This document shows positions 28,377 through 36,984 of a DNA stretch of 64,000 bases, in pieces. The stretch covers positions 77,381-141,380 of the forward strand of contig PHBP01000010.1 in the NCBI GenBank assembly GCA_002842035.1, given 5' to 3'. The translations under genes and the position numbers were made by a program. The number at the start of each line of letters is the position of its first letter. The stretch's first letter is position 1. A model generated the notes under the pieces. It saw only the letters and a program-made list of their open reading frames with translations, had not been told where the DNA came from and did not search any database. Origin of the DNA: Candidatus Cloacimonetes bacterium HGW-Cloacimonetes-2. Its GTDB lineage: Bacteria > Cloacimonadota > Cloacimonadia > Cloacimonadales > Cloacimonadaceae.

Positions 28377-29311
28377 AGTTTCTTCTCCTTGATATAAGCC
28401 AATAGTTCTTCGGTGGATGATTCGGGATTATCATACCACGCCATTCTGGCAAACTTTAGCATTTTCTGGATGCGCGAAGCTTCCAGTACTCCAAAGTACT
28501 CCATCAGGTCTTCAGATGTCAAGCTAAATCTTTTCTCCGAAAGCAATTCCAGCTTGCGCTGATCTTCTGGCATAATACTGTCCATTATTCCGGATTGCAT
28601 CAGGAGTTCAAATCCTCTGGCGGCAGCCTCTCCCTCTGGAGCCTTGCGGTTTCGCAGATGCTTTACCGGGCTGCTTACCATTATCTTGGAAAACTCATCG
28701 CTGATTCTGGGACGTGCTAAACTGCGCACTTGGGGAGCACATTCCCGCAGTGCGTCCCAAGTATTGGACTCAAAACTATAGCCCAATAGTGTGGCAAATC
28801 TGATTGCTCTCAGCATCCTGAGCGGATCTTCCATAAAACTCTTGCGAGGGTCTATGGGAGTGCGGATCAGCCCATCATTGAGATCTCTCAGCCCCATCTT
28901 GGTCAAATCTACCAGATTGCCTCCGCTAACGCTGAGTAGTAGTGAATTAATCGTAAAATCCCGGCGAAACACATCATCCTGCAAGCTACCAAAATCCACT
29001 TTTGGATTGCGGTTTCCCGGATTGTACAGTTCCCTGCGGGTCATCACAAATTCAATCGTGATACCCTGATAGTTTATATAGGCAGTGCCAAACTTGGGGT
29101 AATTGAAAGGCTCTCCTGATGCCAGCTTGGTATGTAAAAAAGCTGCTAAAAGGATACCACCCCGGGGCAGCTCCACAGTTAGATCAAAATCCTCCGTTTG
29201 CCTGTGTATGAGCAGATCGCGCACCGCTCCTCCGGCAAAGTAAACCTTTCCGGCAAATTCTGTGCCTTCGATCGCTTCCGCTATCGTAATCCTTAGCTGG
29301 TGTATGTTCAT
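28373..29311 (-). CDS. CCA/poly(A) polymerase family nucleotidyltransferase without HD domain
   Basis: The 312-residue protein has the class II tRNA nucleotidyltransferase head: FAGGAVRDLL, the catalytic acidic pair in EDFDLTV, RRDFTINSL, DLNDGLIRTP and EDPLRMLRAIRFATLLGY. It stops soon after the body domain and lacks the C-terminal HD domain of many bacterial CCA enzymes. It could be a full CCA-adding enzyme or only the CC- or A-adding member of a split pair. Its ATG overlaps the hemW stop (ATGA). Confidence 0.85.
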   Translation of the reverse strand: MNIHQLRITIAEAIEGTEFAGKVYFAGGAVRDLLIHRQTEDFDLTVELPRGGILLAAFLHTKLASGEPFNYPKFGTAYINYQGITIEFVMTRRELYNPGNRNPKVDFGSLQDDVFRRDFTINSLLLSVSGGNLVDLTKMGLRDLNDGLIRTPIDPRKSFMEDPLRMLRAIRFATLLGYSFESNTWDALRECAPQVRSLARPRISDEFSKIMVSSPVKHLRNRKAPEGEAAARGFELLMQSGIMDSIMPEDQRKLELLSEKRFSLTSEDLMEYFGVLEASRIQKMLKFARMAWYDNPESSTEELLAYIKEKKL

Positions 29312-30450
29312 TCGGTCAATTCCCTTATCACTGCATTGGAGATAAAATACGCGTTCGGACTCAAGCGGATTGAATCATCGTCTGTTATTAGCATCCCGAG
29401 CGAACTGAGCCGCTTGATCTGCTTGTTTTTCAGATCCCAAAGATCGACTCCAAGCTTGGATAGAGCCTGATCTCTGCGAATTCCACCGCTCAAACGCATA
29501 CCCATCATAATATAATCATTTACTCGATCATTACCAGTATCCTGCACTCCAAAAAGCTTGCCAGCTCTAAGATTCTGCTCGTAAAGCCCCAAATCAGCCG
29601 GATTTTCATAGCGAATCCCATCAATATAGCCCCAGGCACCTGCCCCCAAGCCCAAGTAATCATTACTTTTCCAATAGTGCAGATTGTGCCTGGATTCATA
29701 GCCCGAAAAAGCAAAATTGGATATCTCATATTGGATAAATCCTGAATTGCTCAGCTTTTCCCGGATCAGTTCATAAGCATCGGCTTGGATATCCTCGCTG
29801 ATGGCATTGTATTCTGCAAGCCGGGCGCTATCACTATGGCTCCATTCACAGCTCTCATCGAGATTCAGGAGATAGGTAGAAATGTGCTTTGGATTTAGCT
29901 CAGTATATTCATCCAGTACCCTTGCCAGATCAGATAAGCTCTGCCCCGGCAAGCCATAGATCAGATCCAGAGAATAGTTTTCCCAGCCTTTGTCTTGCAA
30001 GAGGCCAATCTTCTCTTTGATCTGAGCCCTGCGGTGGCGACGCTGAAGCCAGATAAGATCCTCATCCCGGGTGGATTGCAGACCTATCGAAAGCCGATTT
30101 ACAGGAGTCTTTTCGAGTTCATCCAGAAAAGCTCCGGTAATCTGTATAGGATTGATCTCAAGTGTAAGCTCAGGTTGTGGACTGAGGGTAAAACACGAGC
30201 AGATTTCCGATATCTGTGAAGCATCCATGATTGATGGACTGCCGCCTCCAAAGTAGATGGTATCGGCATTTACCAGATCTGGATTGTATCTACGGTAGAG
30301 CTCGATTTCTTGTAAAAGTATTCCATGATAGTCAGCTACTGCTTCCCGCCTGTATGGCAAGGAAAAGAAGCTGCAATAACCGCATCTGGTAAGGCAAAAC
30401 GGGATATGCAGATAAACTGCTAGCGGGCTTTGCGGAATATCCTGTCCCAT
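29308..30450 (-). CDS. hemW: HemW-like radical SAM protein
   Basis: The 380-residue protein shows the radical SAM cluster motif CLTRCGYCSF (CxxxCxxC) preceded by YLHIPF, then YFGGGSPS, LSIGLQSTRDEDL and LIYGLPGQS. These are typical of HemW, a heme chaperone often misnamed coproporphyrinogen III oxidase. The C-terminal domain with MMGMRLSGGI is complete. It overlaps the end of the signal peptidase gene by 31 bases, so it belongs to a lepB-hemW-nucleotidyltransferase operon. Confidence 0.9.
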   Translation of the reverse strand: MGQDIPQSPLAVYLHIPFCLTRCGYCSFFSLPYRREAVADYHGILLQEIELYRRYNPDLVNADTIYFGGGSPSIMDASQISEICSCFTLSPQPELTLEINPIQITGAFLDELEKTPVNRLSIGLQSTRDEDLIWLQRRHRRAQIKEKIGLLQDKGWENYSLDLIYGLPGQSLSDLARVLDEYTELNPKHISTYLLNLDESCEWSHSDSARLAEYNAISEDIQADAYELIREKLSNSGFIQYEISNFAFSGYESRHNLHYWKSNDYLGLGAGAWGYIDGIRYENPADLGLYEQNLRAGKLFGVQDTGNDRVNDYIMMGMRLSGGIRRDQALSKLGVDLWDLKNKQIKRLSSLGMLITDDDSIRLSPNAYFISNAVIRELTE

Positions 30451-31337
30451 CTGATATGCGGGCTATCGTAAAGCTTGTTAAATTCGATTCCTTTGGAGAA
30501 GAAGATAAAGGCGGGAGTTCCCGTGATATCCTTGCGATCGAGGAAGCCCCAATAACGGCTGTCTTCGCTTACATCGCGGTTATCACCCAAAACAAAGTAC
30601 TTTCCGGGTGGCACTTTCACGGGACCAAACCAGTCACGGTTAAAATTCACCAGCTTCAGGCTATCTGCGGGATCATCAACTATATAAGGATCGTACCAAC
30701 GGTTTTGCGCTACATAATCGATGAAGTTCCTGGGATAACGGTGCTCTATGATCTCTCTGGGCGGCATCGGTGGTGATGGATTGGCGATATCGTAAGACTC
30801 ATAGCCGCGGGTAAACTCTTTGCCATTGACGTAAACGATCTTATCTCTAACGCTTACTATATCCCCCGGCATTCCTATCACGCGTTTTACCACGTTTAGC
30901 CTGGTATAATAGGTGATGTGGAAGAAGGTAAGCGGTTGCTTTGCGAAAGCGGTCTTTTTGTTGATATAGATAGGATCAAAGATCTTGATAAAGTTCTTTG
31001 CGGCAAGGCTGTCTTCGGGTGTGCCCGGCTGGATTTTCGGATAGCGGAAAGTGACTATATCTTCGCGCTTGGGATCCGTCAGATAGTATTTGAGCTTGTT
31101 GGCAACGAGGTAATCCCCCACCAAAAGGGTCTTTTCCATCGAGGAAGTGGGGATCATAAAGTTTTGGAAAGTGTAGTTGCGGATGATCATAGCCACCACA
31201 AAAGCAAAGAGAATGGCTTCAACCCAATCCTGAACAAATGGTTTGCGTTTTCTGAACTTTTTGCCCTCGGGAATGGGGCTGATTGTATAGGCTGGCTCGT
31301 TTAGCTGTTTTTTGCTGTAACTGCTTTTATCTTTCAT
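30420..31337 (-). CDS. lepB: Signal peptidase I
   Basis: The 305-residue inner-membrane protease cleaves signal peptides. After a basic cytoplasmic N-terminus there is one membrane span (AILFAFVVAMIIRNYTF), the catalytic Ser in PTSSMEKTLLVGD, the catalytic Lys in VVKRVIGMPGD, and the closing GDNRDVSEDSRYWGF. Inserts between these blocks make it longer than Gram-positive forms. It heads the operon. The many exported proteins in this window would be its clients. Confidence 0.95.
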   Translation of the reverse strand: MKDKSSYSKKQLNEPAYTISPIPEGKKFRKRKPFVQDWVEAILFAFVVAMIIRNYTFQNFMIPTSSMEKTLLVGDYLVANKLKYYLTDPKREDIVTFRYPKIQPGTPEDSLAAKNFIKIFDPIYINKKTAFAKQPLTFFHITYYTRLNVVKRVIGMPGDIVSVRDKIVYVNGKEFTRGYESYDIANPSPPMPPREIIEHRYPRNFIDYVAQNRWYDPYIVDDPADSLKLVNFNRDWFGPVKVPPGKYFVLGDNRDVSEDSRYWGFLDRKDITGTPAFIFFSKGIEFNKLYDSPHIRWDRIFRKAR

Positions 31338-31403
31338 CCTTTAAACTTCCTCATATCGCGCAATATAAGGACAGAGCCCTGATCAGGCTAAATATGTCAA
31401 GCA

Positions 31404-31433
31404 CAAAAAGAAAACCGGCTCTTTCGAGCCGGT
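31404..31433 (-). terminator. Terminator of the small membrane protein gene
   Basis: A perfect 8-bp stem ACCGGCTC/GAGCCGGT (31414-31421 with 31426-31433) around TTTC is followed on the minus strand by TTTTCTTTTT. Confidence 0.9.
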
Positions 31434-31459
31434 AACCATAGCTTAAAAGACACAAATCA

Positions 31460-31756
31460 TCATTCAAATGCGCCGGCCATACCACCAACAGCACCGATAA
31501 TGGCGCCTGCCAGGATAATGTAAAGCACAATACCTACGACCATAAAGATCAACTGAGCCTTGGCCCAATTGCTGCGGTTAGGATTCTCAGTACTGCTGGC
31601 TGCCCAGACAATTAACATCACCAGATTCACGATCGGGACGCACATTATAAGCATCGTGATAATCCAATTTCCCATTGTCATAACTGGTGCCATGGGTTGT
31701 TGCGAAACATACTGCTGCTGTTGTGGCGGCTGTGAATAGTTGGGATATTGTTCCAT
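31460..31756 (-). CDS. Small membrane protein with a Gln/Pro-rich N-terminus
   Basis: The 98-residue protein has a Tyr/Gln/Pro-rich head (QYPNYSQPPQQQQYVSQQP), then two membrane spans (WIITMLIMCVPIVNLVMLIVWA and LIFMVVGIVLYIILAGAI) with a polar NPNRSNWAKAQL between. This layout is common in small proteins of the DUF4190/CCC-motif kind; the function is unknown. ATG 31756 is preceded by GGAGG at 8 bases. A terminator follows. Confidence 0.75.
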   Translation of the reverse strand: MEQYPNYSQPPQQQQYVSQQPMAPVMTMGNWIITMLIMCVPIVNLVMLIVWAASSTENPNRSNWAKAQLIFMVVGIVLYIILAGAIIGAVGGMAGAFE

Positions 31757-31992
31757 AACCGGAACCTCCTTTTTTATCATATCACCATACTGACTCTATT
31801 CATCTGTATGTCAAGCAGAAATTTACATAGTTCCAAAAGTATCTGTACATTTTTTGCCCGGATCAGTAGTATAAACCCTCACCCCAAACTTCAAATGACC
31901 CAAAATGGCTGCAAAACGATTATGTAAAGTTCCTTCGTTTTGCCCAATGGAAGATACACAAGTCGGGCAAGGGCATTGTAGGCATGATCTCC

Positions 31993-33591
31993 TTATCTTA
32001 TGATAGTAAATTTCTTAATGTTGGTCTGATCGCCAGTCCTTGCCCGGCATAAATACAAACCTGATGTATAGTTGGAGAGATTGATTGATCTGGACAATTC
32101 ATTAGAAGATATGCTGTTGACTTCTGTACGATAGATTGCTTGACCTTTAATATTGAAGATTTCTATTGTTATGGGCATTCTTCCATTTTTTTCCAATCCC
32201 GATAGCGAAATCGTGATCTCTCCATTAGTTCGTACGGGATTGGGACTCAATCTCATATGCAATTGATCTCCCAGTTGAGGTGCAATGAGATCATCATTAG
32301 CGACCATTCCGGGATTACCGCCATAGATAAATACATACCCTCGAAAATCATGATATGGCCATATACCCTCCTCAAACGGCGCAGAGACAGCAATGTCATC
32401 ACATCCATCACCATTAAAATCACCACCTGCAACATCATAGCCGTAGTTTTCGACTGTATTGACTTTCTGCCAGTCTGCAATTCCATCCATATTTTCTGAA
32501 CCCAACCAGACGGCAAACCGACGACTCTGATAAGCAGCTCCGATTACGTCACTGAAGCCATCGCCATTAAAGTCACCATGGTTTATACCACGAAGTTGAG
32601 CATTACCAAAAAATATCGGATTTAAGCTAACGCTGGGATCCGGTGTAAGACCGGTATCAGTTCCGAACCAAACATTCATTCCTCGACTATCAATGTATCC
32701 CAGGAAATCGTCAAATCCGTCATTGTTTAAGTCCCCAAGTGGCTTACATCTCCGCGTAATAGATACTGGCGTGTGGACGATAATCGTATAATCAGAAAAC
32801 ACTCTTTCACTGTTTCCATAATACACGCATACGGTAGAAAATTGATCATATCCCTGTTGCTCACCAAGATATCCTATGGAAAAATCATGATATCCATCGC
32901 TGTTTATGTCGCCAATACCAATAATTGATCCGTCAGGAGCTCCGCTTTGAAAGTCTAAACTAAGTATGTTTTGCCGGGTAAAAGATCCCCCCCACATGAT
33001 ATCGAAATAAGGATAGTAGTTTATTTGATAGCAAATACCAACATCACCAAAACCGTCCCCATCAACATCGCCAAGTTCGTACATATTATAAGTGTTTACA
33101 CCAGGTTGAAGATACTCAATCCTATCAGGGCTTGATAAATTGCTTGTTCCACCAAAGTAAAACATGAGTCTTACACTTCCGGTAACATCTGGGTTTCTGT
33201 CTACAATAATGAGGTCGTCAAAGCCATCACCGTTTATATCACCGGGATTTATGATTGAGCCAATCACTCTCTGCATTCCTTGGGGATAATCTCCCTCCAA
33301 GGTCATGGCTGGCTCTGATGCGGAGCTAAAACCGAGCCCACCATAATATACATAGACTTTCCCATGGGATGGCGTGTAGGGATACACCCAACCATAACCA
33401 GCTGAGAGCACTATCAGGTCATCGTAGTTATCATGGTTAAAGTCTAAACTCACAATGCTGTAACCAAAAGCAGACGCATTATGTTCACCTTGCAGTTGCG
33501 CCAGCAGAGGCATGTCATTTAAACCATGCATTACATAGATGGGCATAATTATCAAAAAGAAAGATAAAGCAAACCTGGTCGAAACCAACAT
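31993..33591 (-). CDS. Secreted FG-GAP repeat protein with a sorting-like C-terminal domain
   Basis: The 532-residue protein has a signal peptide, about seven FG-GAP/integrin-type repeats marked by DxNxDGxDD calcium loops (for example DFNHDNYDDLIV, DINGDGFDDLII, DVDGDGFGDVGI, DFNGDGCDDIAV), and a C-terminal domain (SPNPVRTNGEITISL through FNIKGQAIYRTE to TSGLYLCRARTG) of the type IX kind. It should form an exported beta-propeller. The DNA is clearly richer in A and T than the neighbouring housekeeping genes. AGGAGG is only one base before the ATG, so the TTG codon that follows could be the true start. Confidence 0.85.
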   Translation of the reverse strand: MLVSTRFALSFFLIIMPIYVMHGLNDMPLLAQLQGEHNASAFGYSIVSLDFNHDNYDDLIVLSAGYGWVYPYTPSHGKVYVYYGGLGFSSASEPAMTLEGDYPQGMQRVIGSIINPGDINGDGFDDLIIVDRNPDVTGSVRLMFYFGGTSNLSSPDRIEYLQPGVNTYNMYELGDVDGDGFGDVGICYQINYYPYFDIMWGGSFTRQNILSLDFQSGAPDGSIIGIGDINSDGYHDFSIGYLGEQQGYDQFSTVCVYYGNSERVFSDYTIIVHTPVSITRRCKPLGDLNNDGFDDFLGYIDSRGMNVWFGTDTGLTPDPSVSLNPIFFGNAQLRGINHGDFNGDGFSDVIGAAYQSRRFAVWLGSENMDGIADWQKVNTVENYGYDVAGGDFNGDGCDDIAVSAPFEEGIWPYHDFRGYVFIYGGNPGMVANDDLIAPQLGDQLHMRLSPNPVRTNGEITISLSGLEKNGRMPITIEIFNIKGQAIYRTEVNSISSNELSRSINLSNYTSGLYLCRARTGDQTNIKKFTIIR

Positions 33592-33930
33592 TCCTCCTGA
33601 AATGATTCTTAGTGTAAGAGTTAGTTACTTATTCTAACCACCAAAAACACTTTGGCGTCCAGTAAATTTATTGGGGCAATATCTGTACTAAATATTGATA
33701 AACCCCGTATCGGCACGCATCACGCTATGTTCGTGATCATAATTTTCAATCCAATTGCCATCCTATGCCATGAACCTACTATTCCTAAATTAATCGATGA
33801 TGATAAAAAAGCAAACGGAAAGGGAAAAAATTATTTTCTGTCTCATCCTTGCTCATCCTGATTTGTCAGCATACAGGTCAGTGCTTTCCTGGCTCTGGAT
33901 CAATGATCACATCTAAAGCAAGGAGATAGC
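33592..33930. other. AT-rich gap upstream of the phage lysozyme remnant
   Basis: These 339 bases hold no gene I can support. A 69-codon plus-strand reading at 33652-33861 has no recognisable content and no ribosome site. The region is A/T rich and may be decayed phage DNA together with the upstream region of the FG-GAP gene. Confidence 0.5.
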
Positions 33931-34424
33931 ATGACCGAAGCGTTGATGAATCGAATCAAGGCGCAGTTAGTCAGACATGAGGGTCTGAGGCTGAAGCCAT
34001 ACCGCTGCACTGCAGGAAAGCTGACCATCGGTATCGGCCGCAATCTCGATGACCGGGGAATATCGCAGAAAGAAGCTTATGCCATGTTAGAAAGAGATAT
34101 CCAGGACTGCGAGAAGTGGCTGATCGATGAGATACCTGAGGTTTATAATAAGCTCGATGAGGTTCGCCAGTCGGTGCTGCTGAACATGTGCATAAGCATC
34201 CCACAAAGCCGCAAGTGGATAGTATCGGACTTCGTCCGTGCGCTCCTTTGCGGGAACCCTGCTACCTTGGTATCAATGGCCTGCTTGGCTTCAAGAATGC
34301 TTTGGCTTTCGTCGGTGCTGGAGACTGGGAGCGAGCCGCCAATGGCATTCTGGCCTCTAAATGGGCGAAGCAGGTGGGAATGAGAGCCATTGAGCTTTCC
34401 GAGATGATGAGGAAGGGCCAGTGA
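33931..34424 (+). pseudogene. Phage GH24 lysozyme (endolysin), disrupted
   Basis: The start at 33931 has AAGGAG upstream. The first 88 residues give the GH24 fold with the E-8aa-C-5aa-T catalytic pattern (Glu17, Cys26, Thr32 in HEGLRLKPYRC...LTIGIGRNLDD) and run to VRQSVLLNMC. The rest of the enzyme, LGINGLLGFKNALAF through MRAIELSEMM, resumes at 34266 in another frame and ends at 34424. Between them, 34191-34265 (75 bases) stand where about 7 would be expected, which shifts the frame. As written, translation continues in the first frame to 34383 with unrelated sequence. It is a phage remnant with no other phage genes recognisable nearby. Confidence 0.8.
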
Positions 34425-34693
34425 TCCCTATCCCAGTCGAGACCGATGCCATGCTCGCCATCATCAATCTGCCCAAAGAAATGTCCAACAATGGCATCTT
34501 CAGGGAGCATCAGGGATTGGTACTTGAGATGATCCGCTCTTTGGTTCTGCAAGAGCACTATGATCGAGCAACTCACGAAGATATGCCGGAAGAGGAGCCA
34601 TTTCTGGTTTCTTTTCGCCACACCCTAAATCCTTTGCAAGCAAAGTCTTCAGGGAACCCGATTTTCCCTCCCTCCCCTCCTCTTTCCGCATAG
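34421..34693 (+). CDS. Small unknown protein coupled to the lysozyme remnant
   Basis: The 90-residue reading starts at GTG overlapping the lysozyme stop (GTGA), with AAGG 4 bases upstream, as in phage lysis cassettes. It is mostly polar and helical (EMSNNGIFREHQGLVLEMIRSL) and ends in a Pro/Ser-rich tail, which may itself result from decay. No membrane span is visible, so it does not look like a holin. I do not recognise the family. Confidence 0.45.
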   Translation: MIPIPVETDAMLAIINLPKEMSNNGIFREHQGLVLEMIRSLVLQEHYDRATHEDMPEEEPFLVSFRHTLNPLQAKSSGNPIFPPSPPLSA

Positions 34694-34787
34694 TCTAAAG
34701 CATATCAAGAGCAGATCAAGAGCAAATCACCTCGAACCCGGTTCGACTTGATTTGCTCTTGATCTGCTGGTGATCTCCTGTAGATCA
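34692..34787. repeat. Dispersed palindromic repeat, class B copy 1
   Basis: The element contains a 57-base near-perfect palindrome, 34711-34738 pairing with 34740-34767 with only two mismatches. Units spaced 11 bp (GCATATCAAGA, GCAGATCAAGA on the left; TTGATCTGCTG, GTGATCTCCTG on the right) extend beyond the palindrome. A close copy lies at 58913-59007. Here it sits upstream of tpiA, after the lysozyme remnant. Confidence 0.85.
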
Positions 34788-34936
34788 AGGAAAACAAAGC
34801 GGATGGCAATCGCCGTTGAAAGTGGTGCAAGAGCTGGCCGGATAGAGCTTTCTGATGCAAAGCACACAATAATTCTTGACTTTATCCGCCTTTATATCGC
34901 TTGGTTTAATAACTATAAAAACGAGGTAAATCCGTC

Positions 34937-35719
34937 ATGCGTAATATCATCATAGCAGGCAACTGGAAGATGAACAAGGATTTGAATGAAGTGGAAAAAT
35001 TCTGTTCGGCTCTGGCCTTGCACGCTTCTACCCACTCCGAAGAGCGAGTCTGGCTGATCGTGGCTCCCGCCTTTCCATTTTTAAAACTGAGCAGTCAGCT
35101 TTTGGAAGGTCAACCCGTGGGAATCGCCGCACAAGACGTATCAGCTTATCCCAATGGAGCTTATACAGGGGAAGTATCTGCCCCGATGTTGCGCTCGCTG
35201 GGCTTGGAGTACTGCATAATCGGCCACTCCGAGCGCCGGCAGTACCACTGTGAAACAAATCAGAGCGTCCGCGACAAACAGCTTATCCTGAGAAAAAACG
35301 ATATCATTCCGATTCTCTGCATAGGTGAGACCCTGGAGCAGCGTGATAATGGGCAGACCGAGAGCGTCCTGCTGGAACAGCTTGATGGCTGTTTCGAAGG
35401 CGTGGAACTGAGCCGGGGCGACGAACTGATCCTGGCTTATGAGCCGGTCTGGGCGATCGGCACCGGCAGGACGGCAAGTCCGCAGCAGGCTCAGGAAGCA
35501 CATGCTATGATCCGTGCCTGGTTCAGGCAGAAATACGGCGAGACAGTTGCCAATAATATACACATACTTTACGGAGGAAGCGTCAAGCCGGATAATATCG
35601 GTGAATTGCTCTCCCAGCCTGATCTGGATGGCGGTCTGATCGGAGGTGCCTCGCTCCAATTGGATAGCTGGGAAGCTATGGTAGAAACAGCCGTAAAGAT
35701 AATGGAAACAAGGATTTAA
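34937..35719 (+). CDS. tpiA: Triosephosphate isomerase
   Basis: The 260-residue glycolytic enzyme interconverts dihydroxyacetone phosphate and glyceraldehyde 3-phosphate. Hallmarks are the N-terminal AGNWKMNK, catalytic His in CIIGHSERR, catalytic Glu in AYEPVWAIGTG, and the phosphate loop LYGGSVKPDN. GAGG lies 10 bases before the ATG. serS follows 2 bases after its stop, so the two share a transcript. Confidence 0.97.
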   Translation: MRNIIIAGNWKMNKDLNEVEKFCSALALHASTHSEERVWLIVAPAFPFLKLSSQLLEGQPVGIAAQDVSAYPNGAYTGEVSAPMLRSLGLEYCIIGHSERRQYHCETNQSVRDKQLILRKNDIIPILCIGETLEQRDNGQTESVLLEQLDGCFEGVELSRGDELILAYEPVWAIGTGRTASPQQAQEAHAMIRAWFRQKYGETVANNIHILYGGSVKPDNIGELLSQPDLDGGLIGGASLQLDSWEAMVETAVKIMETRI

Positions 35720-35721
35720 GA

Positions 35722-36981
35722 ATGCTCGATATAAAGTTTATACGTACGAATACTGAGCTTGTACGACAAGCTATCATCAATAAGAACGAAAAGGCAGATC
35801 TGGACAAGATATTGGAGTTGGACGAACAGCGCAGGAAGCTGCAATTTGATTTTGACACATTGAAATCCAGACAGAATGCGGTCTCGCAGGAGATTGCCAA
35901 CCGCAAGCGAAATAAGGAAGATGCCGCAGATCTGATCGAACAGATGAGCGGTGTGGCAGAGGAAATCCGGGGAGTATCGGCAGAACTGGGCAAGGTCAAT
36001 ACCGAGCTTGAGCAAGCTTTGCTGTGGGTGCCAAATGTCCCTCTCGAGACCGTTCCGGTGGGGCGGGATGAATCTGCCAACAGGATAGTGCGTTATTACG
36101 GCGATCAACCGGCTTTTGATTTCAGCCCGGTGGATCACCTTGCGGTGGCGGAGAAAAACGGATTATTGGATCTGGCGCGGGGAGCTAAAATCTCCGGCAG
36201 CGGATTCCCGGTCTATACGGCTCAGGGTGCCCGCCTGGAGCGTGCCTTGATCAGCTTTATGCTGGAATATCACATCCAAAAGCACGGATATACAGAGATT
36301 GGCGCACCGCTCTTGGTAAACCGCAAGACGATGACCGGGACAGGGCAACTTCCCAAGCTTGAGGAAGATATGTATCACGTGGGCGAAGACGATCTGTTTT
36401 TGATCCCAACGGCTGAAGTGCCGGTCACCAATCTGCATTCGGATGAAGTGATCCAGCTTCCCAAGCTGCCAATCAAATATGTGGCATATACTCCCTGTTT
36501 TCGTCGCGAAGCCGGCTCTTACGGTAAAGATACCAAGGGTTTGCAGAGGTTGCACCAATTTAACAAAGTTGAGATGGTGCGTTTTGTGGAGCCCCGGGAT
36601 TCTTACCGGCATCTGGAAGAAATGCTGAATGATGCGGAGGAAATCCTGCAGGCGTTTGGGCTGCATTACCGCGTCGTGGAACTCTGCACCGGGGATCTCA
36701 GCTTTGCCTCTGCCAAGACTTATGATATAGAAGTCTGGGCGCCCGGGGTGGGACGCTATCTGGAAGTGAGCTCGGTAAGCAATTTTGAGGCATTTCAAGC
36801 CCGACGTGCAGGGATTCGCTACAAAGATTCCGAGGGAAAAATGCAGTATGTGCATACCCTCAATGGCTCCGGACTGGCGACGCCCCGCCTGATGATCGCA
36901 CTACTGGAGACCTATCAACAAGCCGATGGCAGCTTTAAAATTCCCCAGCCGCTGGAAGCTTGGCTAAATCTGAAGATCTAG
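35722..36981 (+). CDS. serS: Seryl-tRNA synthetase
   Basis: The 419-residue class II synthetase has an N-terminal long coiled coil (about residues 30-100) that grips tRNA-Ser, and a catalytic domain with motif 2 FRREAGSYGKDTKGLQRLHQF and motif 3 NGSGLATPRLMIALLE. The motif 3 sequence TP replaces the more usual VG; the key Arg is kept. It lies between tpiA and a flippase gene. Confidence 0.96.
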   Translation: MLDIKFIRTNTELVRQAIINKNEKADLDKILELDEQRRKLQFDFDTLKSRQNAVSQEIANRKRNKEDAADLIEQMSGVAEEIRGVSAELGKVNTELEQALLWVPNVPLETVPVGRDESANRIVRYYGDQPAFDFSPVDHLAVAEKNGLLDLARGAKISGSGFPVYTAQGARLERALISFMLEYHIQKHGYTEIGAPLLVNRKTMTGTGQLPKLEEDMYHVGEDDLFLIPTAEVPVTNLHSDEVIQLPKLPIKYVAYTPCFRREAGSYGKDTKGLQRLHQFNKVEMVRFVEPRDSYRHLEEMLNDAEEILQAFGLHYRVVELCTGDLSFASAKTYDIEVWAPGVGRYLEVSSVSNFEAFQARRAGIRYKDSEGKMQYVHTLNGSGLATPRLMIALLETYQQADGSFKIPQPLEAWLNLKI

Positions 36982-36984
36982 CCC

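Noticed and set aside
33652..33861. A 69-codon plus-strand reading before the lysozyme remnant
   Set aside because: No ribosome site, no recognisable content and unusual composition; it may be decayed DNA.
34733..34752. GGTTCGAC inside the class B palindrome, resembling a tRNA T-loop
   Set aside because: No acceptor stem, anticodon arm or D-arm fits around it, and the sequence is part of a longer palindrome found twice.
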